A stretch of 59,626 nt of DNA from positions 1 to 59,626 of the forward strand of contig JANOQW010000003.1 in NCBI GenBank assembly GCA_031422335.1. The letters are read 5' to 3'. Shown one piece after another: positions 7,548 to 16,409 of the stretch. The notes beneath the pieces are model-generated. The model saw nothing but the letters and a program-made list of their open reading frames with translations. It was not told the DNA's origin and searched no databases. A program made the translations under genes and the position numbers. Source of the stretch: Methylotenera_A sp031422335 (GTDB lineage: Bacteria > Pseudomonadota > Gammaproteobacteria > Burkholderiales > Methylophilaceae). How positions within the stretch are numbered: the first letter of the stretch is position 1; each line of letters begins with the position of its first letter.

Positions 7548-8785
7548 AGCAACTTCTCAATTTCACGCACGATTTCACTCAAAGTCAGTAAATCATTTTC
7601 ACGCACTTTTTTCAAAGGCAAAATTACCGCTGAATCCACGCGAAATAACGTACCGCTACAATCCAAGCCAGGTGTGGCGATTGGGATGAAAACATCAGGC
7701 ACTTGCTCAAATTGACTGTTAACATTTCCAAGTACAATCAATGGTTTGTTTGATTTTTGTAGCGATTTTTCTGGGCTAAAACTGTTCACCCAAACTACGC
7801 AATCATGCGCAGCATTGCTATCGTTCAATGCCAAACCACTTAACCAAGTATTGGCATTATTGGCCGAAGTGTCGCCATCACTGCCACCAAGTGGCAAGCC
7901 AGCTGCGCGACCAGAATGATTAGAAGCGTTATTGTTTAAAATCGCCACAGTTTCAGTTATATTTTGAATCGTCAATTCTGCATGCGGAAAATCTAAATCT
8001 TTCGCCACCCAAGCCAACACGGCGTATTTGGCATTTTTTAATTTATCGGCTACTGCTTGTAAATCGCTGACTTTTACGCCAGCCACTGTGGTTGCTTTTA
8101 GGTGTTTACCAGCTACTAAAGCACGTAAAACAAGTGTAACTTCTGGCAAATTGGCTGCCCTGCAGGCTAATAGGGATGAGGCTTCCAGAGCATCTTTTTT
8201 TAATTTTTGTAAGCTTATATTCTCACCAATAAAAATAAGCTCACGCTGATTGGCGTTAATAAACATGCCATTTTTCTGAATAAAGCGCTCAAAAAAACGT
8301 GGATGATGCGAAACAATGTCGGTGCCAATGCATACAATTACATCTGCGCGGTTTTTCACTTCGGTTAGCGTAGTGGTTTGCCAACCCGTGCATTGCAGTA
8401 CATTCATATTGCGCGCCATGCTTTGCGCGTGCATGTGTTGTAAATTACCGTTAGTTTTTTGAGATAAATTATATAAGGCTCGAAAGCCCGCAACATCGGT
8501 ACTTAAGCCAGAAAATAAAGGCTGTTTGGCTTGTTTTAGCAATTGCGCAGCTTGGGCAATTGCTTGTGCCAAAGTAGTGGGTTTACCAGCAATTTGAGGT
8601 GAGACATCACTCAGTTTTTGTCCAAAGAATGCAATACTTTTTGCACAGTGATTGTTCAAAACTTGAAGTTTATTGTGCTTATTTTCAAGCAGCACATCGT
8701 CGCACAGCAAGCCGCAAGCAGGGCAAGTGGCGATACATTGATTGGTTTTTTGGTTAGCGCTCATCATTAATCTAGATTTTGCCAC
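7544..8785 (-). CDS. fhcB: Formyltransferase/hydrolase complex subunit B
   Basis: FhcB resembles FwdB, the molybdopterin-binding subunit of formylmethanofuran dehydrogenase, but bacterial FhcB proteins are thought to have no redox role. The N-terminus has C-x-x-C-G-L-L-C (ATCPACGLLCDD). The length is 413 residues from a GTG at 8785. The ATGs at 8767 or 8764 are equally plausible starts because none has a clear Shine-Dalgarno site. It is the first gene of the operon and is divergent from ndk across 118 bp. Residues encoded at 8154-8194 (DALEASSLLACRAA) coincide with an antisense copy of the 41-nt palindromic element. Confidence 0.92.
   Translation of the reverse strand: MAKSRLMMSANQKTNQCIATCPACGLLCDDVLLENKHNKLQVLNNHCAKSIAFFGQKLSDVSPQIAGKPTTLAQAIAQAAQLLKQAKQPLFSGLSTDVAGFRALYNLSQKTNGNLQHMHAQSMARNMNVLQCTGWQTTTLTEVKNRADVIVCIGTDIVSHHPRFFERFIQKNGMFINANQRELIFIGENISLQKLKKDALEASSLLACRAANLPEVTLVLRALVAGKHLKATTVAGVKVSDLQAVADKLKNAKYAVLAWVAKDLDFPHAELTIQNITETVAILNNNASNHSGRAAGLPLGGSDGDTSANNANTWLSGLALNDSNAAHDCVVWVNSFSPEKSLQKSNKPLIVLGNVNSQFEQVPDVFIPIATPGLDCSGTLFRVDSAVILPLKKVRENDLLTLSEIVREIEKLL
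8154..8194 (+). repeat. 41-nt palindromic element, copy inside fhcB
   Basis: About 32 of 41 positions match the consensus with no gap, and both arms are recognisable. It is oriented opposite to the fhcB reading direction and stays open in the coding frame. Confidence 0.55.
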
Positions 8786-8903
8786 AATTCTTAAGCATTT
8801 GATTTATAAAATGCAGCAAATTGATGGTTTATAAAAATTGCTAAAAATGTTAGAATCGTCTTTTTTTAAGTAGTTAATTTTAAACTTTATTTTTGGAGTC
8901 AGC

Positions 8904-9308
8904 ATGGCAGTAGAACGCACCCTTAGCATTATCAAACCAGACGCAGTGGCAAAAAACGTGATTGGTCAAATTTATACCCGTTTTGAAAACGCAGGTTTAA
9001 AAATCGTTGCGGCAAAAATGACGCATTTAACCAAAGCTGAGGCCGAAGGCTTTTATGCCGTGCACGCAGCACGTCCATTTTTTGCTGATTTAGTTAAGTT
9101 TATGATTTCTGGTCCAGTGATGATTACCGCTTTAGAGGGCGACAATGCGGTATTGAAACACCGCGATTTAATGGGTGCAACAAACCCAAAAGAAGCGGCT
9201 GCTGGCACTATTCGTGCAGATTTTGCCGAGAGTATTGATGCAAATGCGGTGCATGGTTCAGATTCTGCGGAAAATGCGGCAATAGAAATCAAATATTTCT
9301 TTAGATAA
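8904..9308 (+). CDS. ndk: Nucleoside diphosphate kinase
   Basis: Ndk transfers the gamma phosphate of ATP to nucleoside diphosphates through a phosphohistidine. The start MAVERTLSIIKPDAVAKN and the active-site segment NAVHGSDSAENA with the catalytic His are clear. The 134 residues are slightly short of the usual 140-143 but end at a normal place after the conserved E-I-K-Y-F-F. TTGGAGTC lies about 7 bases before the ATG. TAGAAT at 8851-8856 is a possible -10 box. It heads a long plus-strand run (ndk-rlmN-pilW-rodZ-ispG-hisS) usual in betaproteobacteria. Confidence 0.96.
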   Translation: MAVERTLSIIKPDAVAKNVIGQIYTRFENAGLKIVAAKMTHLTKAEAEGFYAVHAARPFFADLVKFMISGPVMITALEGDNAVLKHRDLMGATNPKEAAAGTIRADFAESIDANAVHGSDSAENAAIEIKYFFR

Positions 9309-9319
9309 CAAACAAATCA

Positions 9320-10438
9320 TTGATTAACTTATTAAATTTTAATCAAGCACAGCTCGCCGATTACTTTGCAAGTATCGGCGAGAAGCCTTTTCGTGCTAAG
9401 CAATTGATGCGCTGGATGCACCATTTTGGCGTGCATGATGTTGCACAAATGACGGATATCGCGAAATCTTTGCGTGAGAAATTGGCGCAGACAACTGAAA
9501 TTACCTTGCCAAATGTGCAGTTAGAGCAAATATCTAACGACGGTACGCGCAAATGGCTGATAGGCACGGATGACCTGAAAACTGGCGCTGGCAATAGCAT
9601 CGAGACGGTATTTATTCCAGAAGATGATCGCGGCACGCTGTGCATTTCTAGTCAAGTGGGTTGCGCGTTGGCTTGCACCTTTTGCAGCACGGGTGCGCAA
9701 GGCTTTAACCGCAATTTAAGTGTGGCAGAAATTATCGGCCAACTCGCGATTGCTAATAAGTCATTACGCAGTGAATCTGGCTACGATTTATTTTCTGCCA
9801 ATGACCGCATTATTAGCAACGTGGTGATGATGGGCATGGGCGAGCCGTTGGCCAACTATGATAATGTCGTCACTGCCATGCAAATTATGCTGGATGACAG
9901 CGCTTATGGCTTAAGTCGCCGTCGCGTCACGCTCTCGACTAGCGGCATTGTGCCAGTGATGGACAAACTGAAAGAAGATTGCCCCGTAGCCTTAGCAGTA
10001 AGCCTGCATGCGCCTAACGACGCGCTGCGTGATGTGCTAGTGCCGATTAATAAAAAACATCCAATTAAAGATTTGATGGCCGCTTGTAACCGTTATTTGG
10101 AAAAAGCGCCACGCGATTTTGTCACGTTTGAATACGTGATGTTAGACGGCGTGAATGACACGGTAGAACATGCACATGAGCTACTTGATGTGATTAAACA
10201 CGTGCCGTGCAAGCTCAATTTAATTCCTTTTAACCCGTTCCCCAATAGCGGCTACCAAACATCAAAACCTAGCCATATTCGCGTGTTTCGTGATATTTTA
10301 ATGCAAGCAGGTTATATTGTGACGGTGCGTAAAACGCGCGGTGACGATATTGATGCAGCTTGTGGCCAATTAGCAGGCAAAGTGCTAGATAAAACCAAAC
10401 GCACGTTAAAAGGTATTCCTATAGAGGTAGCTGCATGA
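9320..10438 (+). CDS. rlmN: Dual-specificity 23S rRNA/tRNA adenine C2-methyltransferase RlmN
   Basis: RlmN methylates C2 of A2503 in 23S rRNA and A37 in tRNAs by radical SAM chemistry. The C-x3-C-x2-C cluster motif is CALACTFCSTG (about residues 113-123). The later resolving Cys is in AACGQLAG near residue 350. The length of 372 fits. The best start is a TTG at 9320, because upstream codons run into the ndk end and the sequence INLLNFNQAQLADYFASIGE aligns with family N-termini. It overlaps pilW by four bases. Confidence 0.95.
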   Translation: MINLLNFNQAQLADYFASIGEKPFRAKQLMRWMHHFGVHDVAQMTDIAKSLREKLAQTTEITLPNVQLEQISNDGTRKWLIGTDDLKTGAGNSIETVFIPEDDRGTLCISSQVGCALACTFCSTGAQGFNRNLSVAEIIGQLAIANKSLRSESGYDLFSANDRIISNVVMMGMGEPLANYDNVVTAMQIMLDDSAYGLSRRRVTLSTSGIVPVMDKLKEDCPVALAVSLHAPNDALRDVLVPINKKHPIKDLMAACNRYLEKAPRDFVTFEYVMLDGVNDTVEHAHELLDVIKHVPCKLNLIPFNPFPNSGYQTSKPSHIRVFRDILMQAGYIVTVRKTRGDDIDAACGQLAGKVLDKTKRTLKGIPIEVAA

Positions 10439-11196
10439 ATAAAACTTTTCTAATCGTTAGTTTATTATTGCTACTAAGTGCATGCGCCACACCAAGCCAA
10501 AACAGTTCTGGCGGAGATATTTATAACGAAACTGCAGTAACAGCGCGTGCGCGTGCGCATACTGATTTAGGCGCCGCCTATTTGCAACAAGGTAAATATG
10601 AAATTGCCTTGAGCGAGTTTAATCACGCCACACAAATTGATGCGAATTATGCGCTGGCGTATAGCGGTTTAGGTTTGGTGTATGCTGCGTTGGGTGAGGA
10701 TGCATTGGCGGATGCTAACTACAAAAAATCCATACAATTGCAGCCAAAAAGTTCAGAATCGCATAACAACTATGGCAGTTTTTTATGCAGTAGAAAGCGT
10801 TACGATGAATCAATTCCCCATTTTTTAGAAGCGGTAAAAAACCCACTGTATGGCACACCGCACTTAGCTTATGCCAATGCTGGTATTTGCTCAGCGCGTA
10901 AAAACGATGTTAAAAATGCAGAAATTTACTTAAATAAAGCGCTGCAGATTGAACCGCTCACGCATTCTGCCGCGACGCAATTGGCTGAGATTCAATTTAA
11001 ACGTGGTGATACTGCCACCGCGCAAAAGACACTACAAAACGCGCTAGTGGCCAGCCCTAGTGCAGAAACTTTGTGGTTAGGCATTAAAATAGAACGTGCA
11101 TTGGGCGATAAAGATAATGTATCGAGTTATGCACTACAATTGCGCCAGCAATATCCAAATTCTGAGGAAACGCGTTTGCTGCTGAGCGGCAAATAA
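10435..11196 (+). CDS. pilW: Type IV pilus biogenesis/stability lipoprotein PilW
   Basis: A 253-residue TPR lipoprotein of the PilW/PilF family, a pilotin that helps the PilQ secretin reach the outer membrane. The signal peptide ends in lipobox L-S-A-C (Cys17). Several TPR units follow (about residues 42-230), for example AHTDLGAAYLQQGKYEIALS. The position between rlmN and rodZ is conserved in many beta- and gammaproteobacteria, which supports the call. The ATG overlaps the rlmN stop. Confidence 0.9.
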   Translation: MNKTFLIVSLLLLLSACATPSQNSSGGDIYNETAVTARARAHTDLGAAYLQQGKYEIALSEFNHATQIDANYALAYSGLGLVYAALGEDALADANYKKSIQLQPKSSESHNNYGSFLCSRKRYDESIPHFLEAVKNPLYGTPHLAYANAGICSARKNDVKNAEIYLNKALQIEPLTHSAATQLAEIQFKRGDTATAQKTLQNALVASPSAETLWLGIKIERALGDKDNVSSYALQLRQQYPNSEETRLLLSGK

Positions 11197-11223
11197 GCGT
11201 GTAAATTAACTAAAGGTGACATC

Positions 11224-12222
11224 ATGGCGCGTAAATCCAAAACCTCTGAAGAGGCTATTATGCCAGCTCAAATAGCCGAAGCTACAAGTATTGAGCCAGC
11301 AAATACGGAGCATGCTGGCGTTGATAGCTATCACCGGTCGCGTTGTGGCGGTGCCTTGCGTCAGGCGCGTGAGGCGCAAGGTTTATCTGTGCAAGACGTG
11401 GCCAGCAAACTCAGGCTTAGCCCCAAGCAGATTGAGGCTATTGAGGCAGATCATTTTGCCAAGCTGCCAGAGCCGACTATAGTGCGTGGTTTTATTCGGA
11501 ATTATGCCAAGCAGCTTAAAATAAATTCAGAGCCTTTGCTAGATGCTTACACCGTGATTGTGCCAAGCAATACTCAACATGAGCTGACAGTTAAGCCAAG
11601 CTCTAATATGCAAGTAACCAGCGACGACAAACCCAAGGCCAGCAGTTATATTTGGGCGGGTTTATTGGCATTGTTGGCTTTAGGCGCATGGCTATTTTAC
11701 CAAAATTATATCGAAAAACCCAGCCCAACTAAACCAAGTGCAGATACAGAGGCTAGCGTTGAAGCCTTAGAGCCTTTGCCAGAGCCCGCGTTGCCAGCCG
11801 CCGAGCGCGCGCCAGAGTTGCAAGCTTCTACAGAACTCACCTTGCCAGCTGCGCCTGATGCTGCCATGCCTACTGCATCTGCAGATCCTGCTTTGCCAGC
11901 CTCGCCAGTTGCTGCGTTGCCCGCAATCGGGTCAGTCGCCGCGCCTGTAGAGATGGTGCCAGAAGCAGCATCCACTTCGGCAGAAGTGGCTAAGCTGGAG
12001 TTTAATGCGATGCAAGAAACCTGGGTTAACGTCATCGATGCTGAGGGTAAAACAATTTATGACAAGATTATTTTTGCAGGTAGTCGCGAAACGATACAAG
12101 CCAAGCCACCAGTCAATGTCATAGTAGGCAATGCAGGTGGCGCCAGCTTAAGTATGAACGGTAAAGCTATCGATCTGGCACCACATTCTCGCAACAACGT
12201 GGCACGTATTAAGCTAGAGTAG
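11224..12222 (+). CDS. rodZ: Cytoskeletal HTH protein RodZ
   Basis: RodZ links the MreB cytoskeleton to the cell-wall machinery. Domains in order: an HTH (about 40-110, with ALRQAREAQGLSVQDVASKL), one transmembrane helix (about 142-160, IWAGLLALLALGAWLF), a long Ala/Pro/Glu linker (about 165-255), and a periplasmic DUF4115 beta domain (about 256-332, from KLEFNAMQETWVNVID). The linker has many P-E-P and L-P-A repeats and is of low complexity. The ATG at 11224 has AAAGGTGA upstream. ispG begins 9 bases after the stop. Confidence 0.92.
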   Translation: MARKSKTSEEAIMPAQIAEATSIEPANTEHAGVDSYHRSRCGGALRQAREAQGLSVQDVASKLRLSPKQIEAIEADHFAKLPEPTIVRGFIRNYAKQLKINSEPLLDAYTVIVPSNTQHELTVKPSSNMQVTSDDKPKASSYIWAGLLALLALGAWLFYQNYIEKPSPTKPSADTEASVEALEPLPEPALPAAERAPELQASTELTLPAAPDAAMPTASADPALPASPVAALPAIGSVAAPVEMVPEAASTSAEVAKLEFNAMQETWVNVIDAEGKTIYDKIIFAGSRETIQAKPPVNVIVGNAGGASLSMNGKAIDLAPHSRNNVARIKLE

Positions 12223-12231
12223 TTTTTAAGT

Positions 12232-13512
12232 ATGCGGCGCAATTGTTTACAAGTAATGATAGGCCATGTGCCTGTGGGTGGCGGCTTAAAAAATACAGCA
12301 GTCGCCAGCGTGGTGGTGCAGAGCATGACCAACACTGATACAGCAGACGCAGCTGCAACAATTCAACAAGTTTACGAGCTCTGGCAAGCGGGTTCAGAAG
12401 TGGTGCGTATTACGGTCAACTCTCCCGAAGCTGCCGCACAAGTGGGTGCGATTCGTAAAGGTTTAGATGAGCTCGGCTGCAACGTGCCGTTAGTAGGCGA
12501 TTTTCACTACAACGGCCACAAATTGCTGGCGGCGTATCCAGATTGCGCGCAAGCACTCGCCAAATATCGCATTAACCCAGGCAATGTCGGCAAAGGCAGC
12601 AAGCGCGATGAGCAATTTGCTTCGATGATAGAAGCGGCGATTCAATACCAAAAATCCGTGCGTATTGGTGTGAATTGGGGTAGCTTAGACCAAGCCAAAA
12701 TGGCGCAAATGATGGATGATAACGGCAAATCGGTCAATCCCATGTCATCAGACGAGTTGATGCGCGAAGCCTTAATTCAATCTGCGTTAGAAAGCGCGCA
12801 ACAAGCCGTGGATATTGGCTTGCATGCCAACCAAATTATTATTTCTTGCAAGGTGAGTAATGTGCAAGATTTAGTTAAAGTGTATCGTGAGCTGGCAAAA
12901 CGGTGCGACTACGCGCTGCATTTAGGCTTAACCGAAGCGGGCATGGGCAGCAAAGGTATTGTTGCATCTACTGCTGCGCTTTCTTTATTACTGCAAGAAG
13001 GCATCGGCGATACGATTCGTGTCAGCCTCACGCCTGAACCCAATGAAAGCCGCACAAAAGAAGTCACCGTTGCGCAAGAAATTTTACAAACGATGGGCAT
13101 ACGTTCGTTTACGCCATTAGTCACTGCTTGCCCAGGCTGTGGCCGTACCACAAGCACTTATTTTCAAGAGCTTGCCATGCAAATTCAAAGCTACTTACGT
13201 ACGCAAATGCCTGTGTGGCGCAAGGCGTATCCTGGCGTAGAAGACATGAGCGTTGCCGTAATGGGTTGCGTAGTCAACGGTCCTGGCGAATCCAAATTGG
13301 CTAATATCGGCATTAGTCTGCCTGGTACAGGTGAGACGCCAGTAGCGCCTGTATTTGTGGATGGTGAAAAAACTGTCACGCTAAAAGGCGACAATATTGC
13401 GCAAGAGTTTCAAGCGATTGTAGAAGATTACGTGCAAAAAAATTATGCTGAAGGCGGTAAATTGCGTTCTTCAATAAGCTCAAAAACCATACCTATTCAA
13501 GCAATTCGTTAA
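12232..13512 (+). CDS. ispG: 4-hydroxy-3-methylbut-2-en-1-yl diphosphate synthase (flavodoxin)
   Basis: IspG (GcpE) reduces MEcPP to HMBPP in the MEP isoprenoid pathway using a 4Fe-4S cluster. The TIM-barrel start VVVQSMTNTDTADAAATIQQ is diagnostic. Cluster ligands are in CPGCGRTTS (about 302-310) and GCVVNGPGES (about 345-354). The length is 426. The start at 12232 is the first in-frame ATG after rodZ. A stretch at about 12797-12837 resembles the 41-nt palindromic element but may be a chance match to the conserved VDIGLHANQI segment. Confidence 0.96.
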   Translation: MRRNCLQVMIGHVPVGGGLKNTAVASVVVQSMTNTDTADAAATIQQVYELWQAGSEVVRITVNSPEAAAQVGAIRKGLDELGCNVPLVGDFHYNGHKLLAAYPDCAQALAKYRINPGNVGKGSKRDEQFASMIEAAIQYQKSVRIGVNWGSLDQAKMAQMMDDNGKSVNPMSSDELMREALIQSALESAQQAVDIGLHANQIIISCKVSNVQDLVKVYRELAKRCDYALHLGLTEAGMGSKGIVASTAALSLLLQEGIGDTIRVSLTPEPNESRTKEVTVAQEILQTMGIRSFTPLVTACPGCGRTTSTYFQELAMQIQSYLRTQMPVWRKAYPGVEDMSVAVMGCVVNGPGESKLANIGISLPGTGETPVAPVFVDGEKTVTLKGDNIAQEFQAIVEDYVQKNYAEGGKLRSSISSKTIPIQAIR

Positions 13513-13536
13513 CACAAGATAATCAGTAAAAATAAT

Positions 13537-14796
13537 ATGGTTGATAAATTTCAAAGCATTAAAGGCTTCTACGATATTTTGCCAGAGGCCACGCCGTTGT
13601 GGTTTAAGCTAGAAGATACCGCACGTAAAATTTTGGCACAATATGGTTATAACAATATCCGCATGCCATTGGTTGAGCCTACTGAGCTTTTTGTGCGCAG
13701 CGTGGGCGAGCATACTGATATTGTTGAGAAAGAAATGTATGCTTGGGAAGATAAACTCAACGGCGACAAACTGACCTTGCGCCCTGAAGGCACGGCGGGT
13801 TGCGTGCGTGCGGTGATTGAAAATAACCTCACGTATAACGGCCCGGTGCGGCTTTGGTATAGCGGTGCGATGTTTCGCCATGAGAACGTGCAAAAAGGCC
13901 GGCAAAGACAATTTCACCAAATTGGCGCAGAGGCATTTGGCTTTGAATCGGCAGAGGTTGATGCAGAACAAATCGTCATGCTGGCTCGACTTTGGGCGGC
14001 GCTTGGCATTGCGGATGTCGAGCTGCAAATTAATAGTATTGGTGATGCCGATGAACGTGCCCAATATCGCCAAACCTTAATCGCCTATTTTGAGCAACAT
14101 ACAGTGGTGCTGGATGAAGACGCAAAACGCCGTTTATATACCAATCCGTTGCGGATTTTAGACAGCAAAAACCCGCGCATGCAAGCCATGTGTGAAGCAG
14201 CTCCGAAGCTGATGGATAGTTTAGGCGAGGCTTCGAGAACCCATTTTGAAAAACTGTGTCAATTATTGCAGCAAGCAGGCATTGATTACCAAATCAATCA
14301 CCGCTTGGTGCGCGGGCTAGATTATTACAATCGCACCGTGTTTGAGTGGGTGACGACTAAGCTAGGCGCGCAAGGCACGATTGCGGCGGGTGGACGTTAT
14401 GATGAACTGGTCGAGCGGCTTGGCGGCAGCGCAACGCCTGCATGTGGCTTTGGTATTGGTTTAGAGCGGGTATTTTTATTGATGCAAGAATATGGCGTAA
14501 CGGCAACAAACATGCCTGATATTTACTTGGTGAACGTGGGCGAGTTGGCGGAAAAACAAGCATTTTATGTCGCAGAACAATTAAGAAGTACTGGCCTGCA
14601 AGTCATATTACACGCGGGTGCTGGCAGCTTTAAAAGCCAAATGAAAAAGGCTGATAGAAGCGGTGCGCGTTATGCCGCAATTTTGGGCGGTGATGAAGCG
14701 GCGGCAGGTGAAATCTCGTTAAAACCGCTTTTAAAGGCGGGTGAGCAAAAACGCTGTAAACTGGATGAAGTCGCAAGGCATATAGGAGAAAAATAA
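13537..14796 (+). CDS. hisS: Histidyl-tRNA synthetase
   Basis: HisRS charges tRNA-His. The class II motifs are visible: the N-terminal IKGFYDILP, motif 2 (LWYSGAMFRHENVQKGRQRQ), the HisA box RGLDYYNRTVFEW and motif 3 (ACGFGIGLER). A C-terminal anticodon-binding domain spans about 325-419. The length of 419 is normal. The last base overlaps the first base of the SIMPL gene, giving a coupled junction. The usual next gene, yfgM, is displaced about 2.5 kb downstream here. Confidence 0.97.
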   Translation: MVDKFQSIKGFYDILPEATPLWFKLEDTARKILAQYGYNNIRMPLVEPTELFVRSVGEHTDIVEKEMYAWEDKLNGDKLTLRPEGTAGCVRAVIENNLTYNGPVRLWYSGAMFRHENVQKGRQRQFHQIGAEAFGFESAEVDAEQIVMLARLWAALGIADVELQINSIGDADERAQYRQTLIAYFEQHTVVLDEDAKRRLYTNPLRILDSKNPRMQAMCEAAPKLMDSLGEASRTHFEKLCQLLQQAGIDYQINHRLVRGLDYYNRTVFEWVTTKLGAQGTIAAGGRYDELVERLGGSATPACGFGIGLERVFLLMQEYGVTATNMPDIYLVNVGELAEKQAFYVAEQLRSTGLQVILHAGAGSFKSQMKKADRSGARYAAILGGDEAAAGEISLKPLLKAGEQKRCKLDEVARHIGEK

Positions 14797-15548
14797 TGGC
14801 TGAACAAAAGGATTTTTCTAAAGCGATTATTGTACTGGGTTTGTTATTGGCGATAGGCATGGCGAGCGCGGCGTTTATTTTGGGCGTGCAGGCCAAGCGC
14901 GCGGTAGCTGGGCAGCAGAGCATTACCGTAAAAGGCTTAGCCGAAAAGCCAATCCAAGCCGATAGTGCGATTTGGACATTGAATGTTGGCGTTTCAGACA
15001 TGGAGCAGCGCGGCGCTTTAGATAAACTGGCTAACGAGCGCAAAGTGCTAGAAGCGTTTTTAGTGAAACAAGGTTTACCTAAAGAAACTTGGCAGTGGCA
15101 GGTGGAAAGCATTGGCGATCACTACGAGGAAATTTTTATTAAAGACACGCCGCGCCAAGTAAAGCGAGGCTATGACGCGTTTCAATCGGTAACGGTAAGC
15201 AGCAAAGATTTGGCCAAAATTACCCAAGCCAACCAAGCGATATTGCAATTGCGTGCTGATAATCACCCAATAAGTGCACAGCCGCCCGAGTACCTGGTGA
15301 GCGGCTTAGAAGCTGTCAAAATGTCGCTGATTGCCGATGCCACTAAAAATGCTCGTGCGCGGGCGACAGAATTTGTGAAGCAAGATGGCGTAAAAGTGGG
15401 CGTAATGAAATCGGCCAACCAAGGCGCATTCTATATCTTGGCCAAAGGTGGTGAGGCGGGCGATGATAGCTATGGCGGCGTGTACGACAAATCAACTATC
15501 GACAAAACGGCGCGCGTGGTAGTGACGATTGTCTATAACATCGAGTAG
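14796..15548 (+). CDS. SIMPL domain protein with N-terminal membrane anchor
   Basis: A 250-residue periplasmic protein. A single hydrophobic helix (about residues 12-31, IIVLGLLLAIGMASAAFILG) is followed by a SIMPL (DUF541) domain opening with ITVKGLAEKPIQADSAIW. SIMPL proteins include periplasmic stress-protective proteins such as E. coli YggE, but their biochemical role is unclear. It overlaps hisS by one base and is followed 18 bases later by two ABC ATPases. It sits as an insertion in the hisS-yfgM run, and I cannot infer a functional link from that alone. Confidence 0.85.
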   Translation: MAEQKDFSKAIIVLGLLLAIGMASAAFILGVQAKRAVAGQQSITVKGLAEKPIQADSAIWTLNVGVSDMEQRGALDKLANERKVLEAFLVKQGLPKETWQWQVESIGDHYEEIFIKDTPRQVKRGYDAFQSVTVSSKDLAKITQANQAILQLRADNHPISAQPPEYLVSGLEAVKMSLIADATKNARARATEFVKQDGVKVGVMKSANQGAFYILAKGGEAGDDSYGGVYDKSTIDKTARVVVTIVYNIE

Positions 15549-15566
15549 GTCATTTAATTTAAAATC

Positions 15567-16409
15567 ATGACTGACATTTTAAGTATCAGCAATTTAACCA
15601 TCACCCCAAAAAACGCACCTAACCGCTTATTGGTGAGTAATGTTTCATTGGTTTTATCAGCAGGTAAAACTACTTGTATTGTGGGAGAATCGGGCAGTGG
15701 CAAAAGTCTTACCGCCTTAAGTGTAATGAGTTTACTGTCCAAACAACTACAAGCCAGCGGCAACATAGTTTTTCAAGGCCAAGATATCAGCAAGTTAGAT
15801 GAAAAATCACTGCAAAGCATACGTGGTGCGAAAATTGGCATGATATTTCAAGAGCCGATGACCTCGCTCAACCCAGTGCTGACTGTTGGCTATCAAATTG
15901 GTGAAAGTTTAACTGCACACTTGGGCTTAAAAAGCCAAGCCCTGAAAGATAAAATCGCCGCACTACTCACGCAAGTGGGCATTCCGCCAGAGCGCGCCAA
16001 TAGTTACCCAGATGAGCTTTCAGGTGGTCAGCGTCAACGTGTAATGATCGCCATGAGCATTGCTTGTGAGCCAGTTTTATTGATTGCCGATGAGCCCACC
16101 ACTGCACTGGATGTGACGGTGCAAGCGCAAATTTTGCAATTGCTAGATGCGCTAAAAACACGCATGAACATGGCCATGCTGTTTATTACGCATGATTTTG
16201 GCGTGGTAGCAGATATTGCCGATGACGTGATTGTGATGTTTCGCGGTGAGGTTGTAGAAACAGGCTCGCGCGACGAAGTGCTGAATAATCCACAGCACCC
16301 TTATACCAAAGCTTTATTGGCTTGCGTGCCAGATGCCGAAGGCAAAAAACAATTGAAGCCGATTGATTATGCTTGGCTAAAAGAAGATAAAGTTAAGGTT
16401 GCTGCATAA
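15567..16409 (+). CDS. Oligopeptide/dipeptide-type ABC transporter ATPase 1 (OppD/DppD-like)
   Basis: A 280-residue ABC ATPase: Walker A GESGSGKS (about residue 37), signature LSGGQRQRVMIAMS (about 151), Walker B LLIADEPTTALD and the H-loop ITHDFGVVADI. The C-terminus with H-P-Y-T-K-A-L-L-A-C-V-P is typical of the OppD/DppD subfamily. It overlaps the second ATPase by one base. No permease or substrate-binding protein gene is adjacent, so membrane partners must be encoded elsewhere. The substrate could be peptides or microcin-like compounds and cannot be told from the sequence. Confidence 0.9.
   Translation: MTDILSISNLTITPKNAPNRLLVSNVSLVLSAGKTTCIVGESGSGKSLTALSVMSLLSKQLQASGNIVFQGQDISKLDEKSLQSIRGAKIGMIFQEPMTSLNPVLTVGYQIGESLTAHLGLKSQALKDKIAALLTQVGIPPERANSYPDELSGGQRQRVMIAMSIACEPVLLIADEPTTALDVTVQAQILQLLDALKTRMNMAMLFITHDFGVVADIADDVIVMFRGEVVETGSRDEVLNNPQHPYTKALLACVPDAEGKKQLKPIDYAWLKEDKVKVAA

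Noticed and set aside
11706..12035. 109-aa minus-strand ORF rich in Ala, Gly and Ser
   Set aside because: It is the shadow of the Ala/Pro-rich linker of rodZ.
12797..12837. Further copy of the 41-nt element in ispG
   Set aside because: The match needs a two-base gap and the encoded VDIGLHANQI fits the conserved protein, so it can be explained by coding sequence alone.
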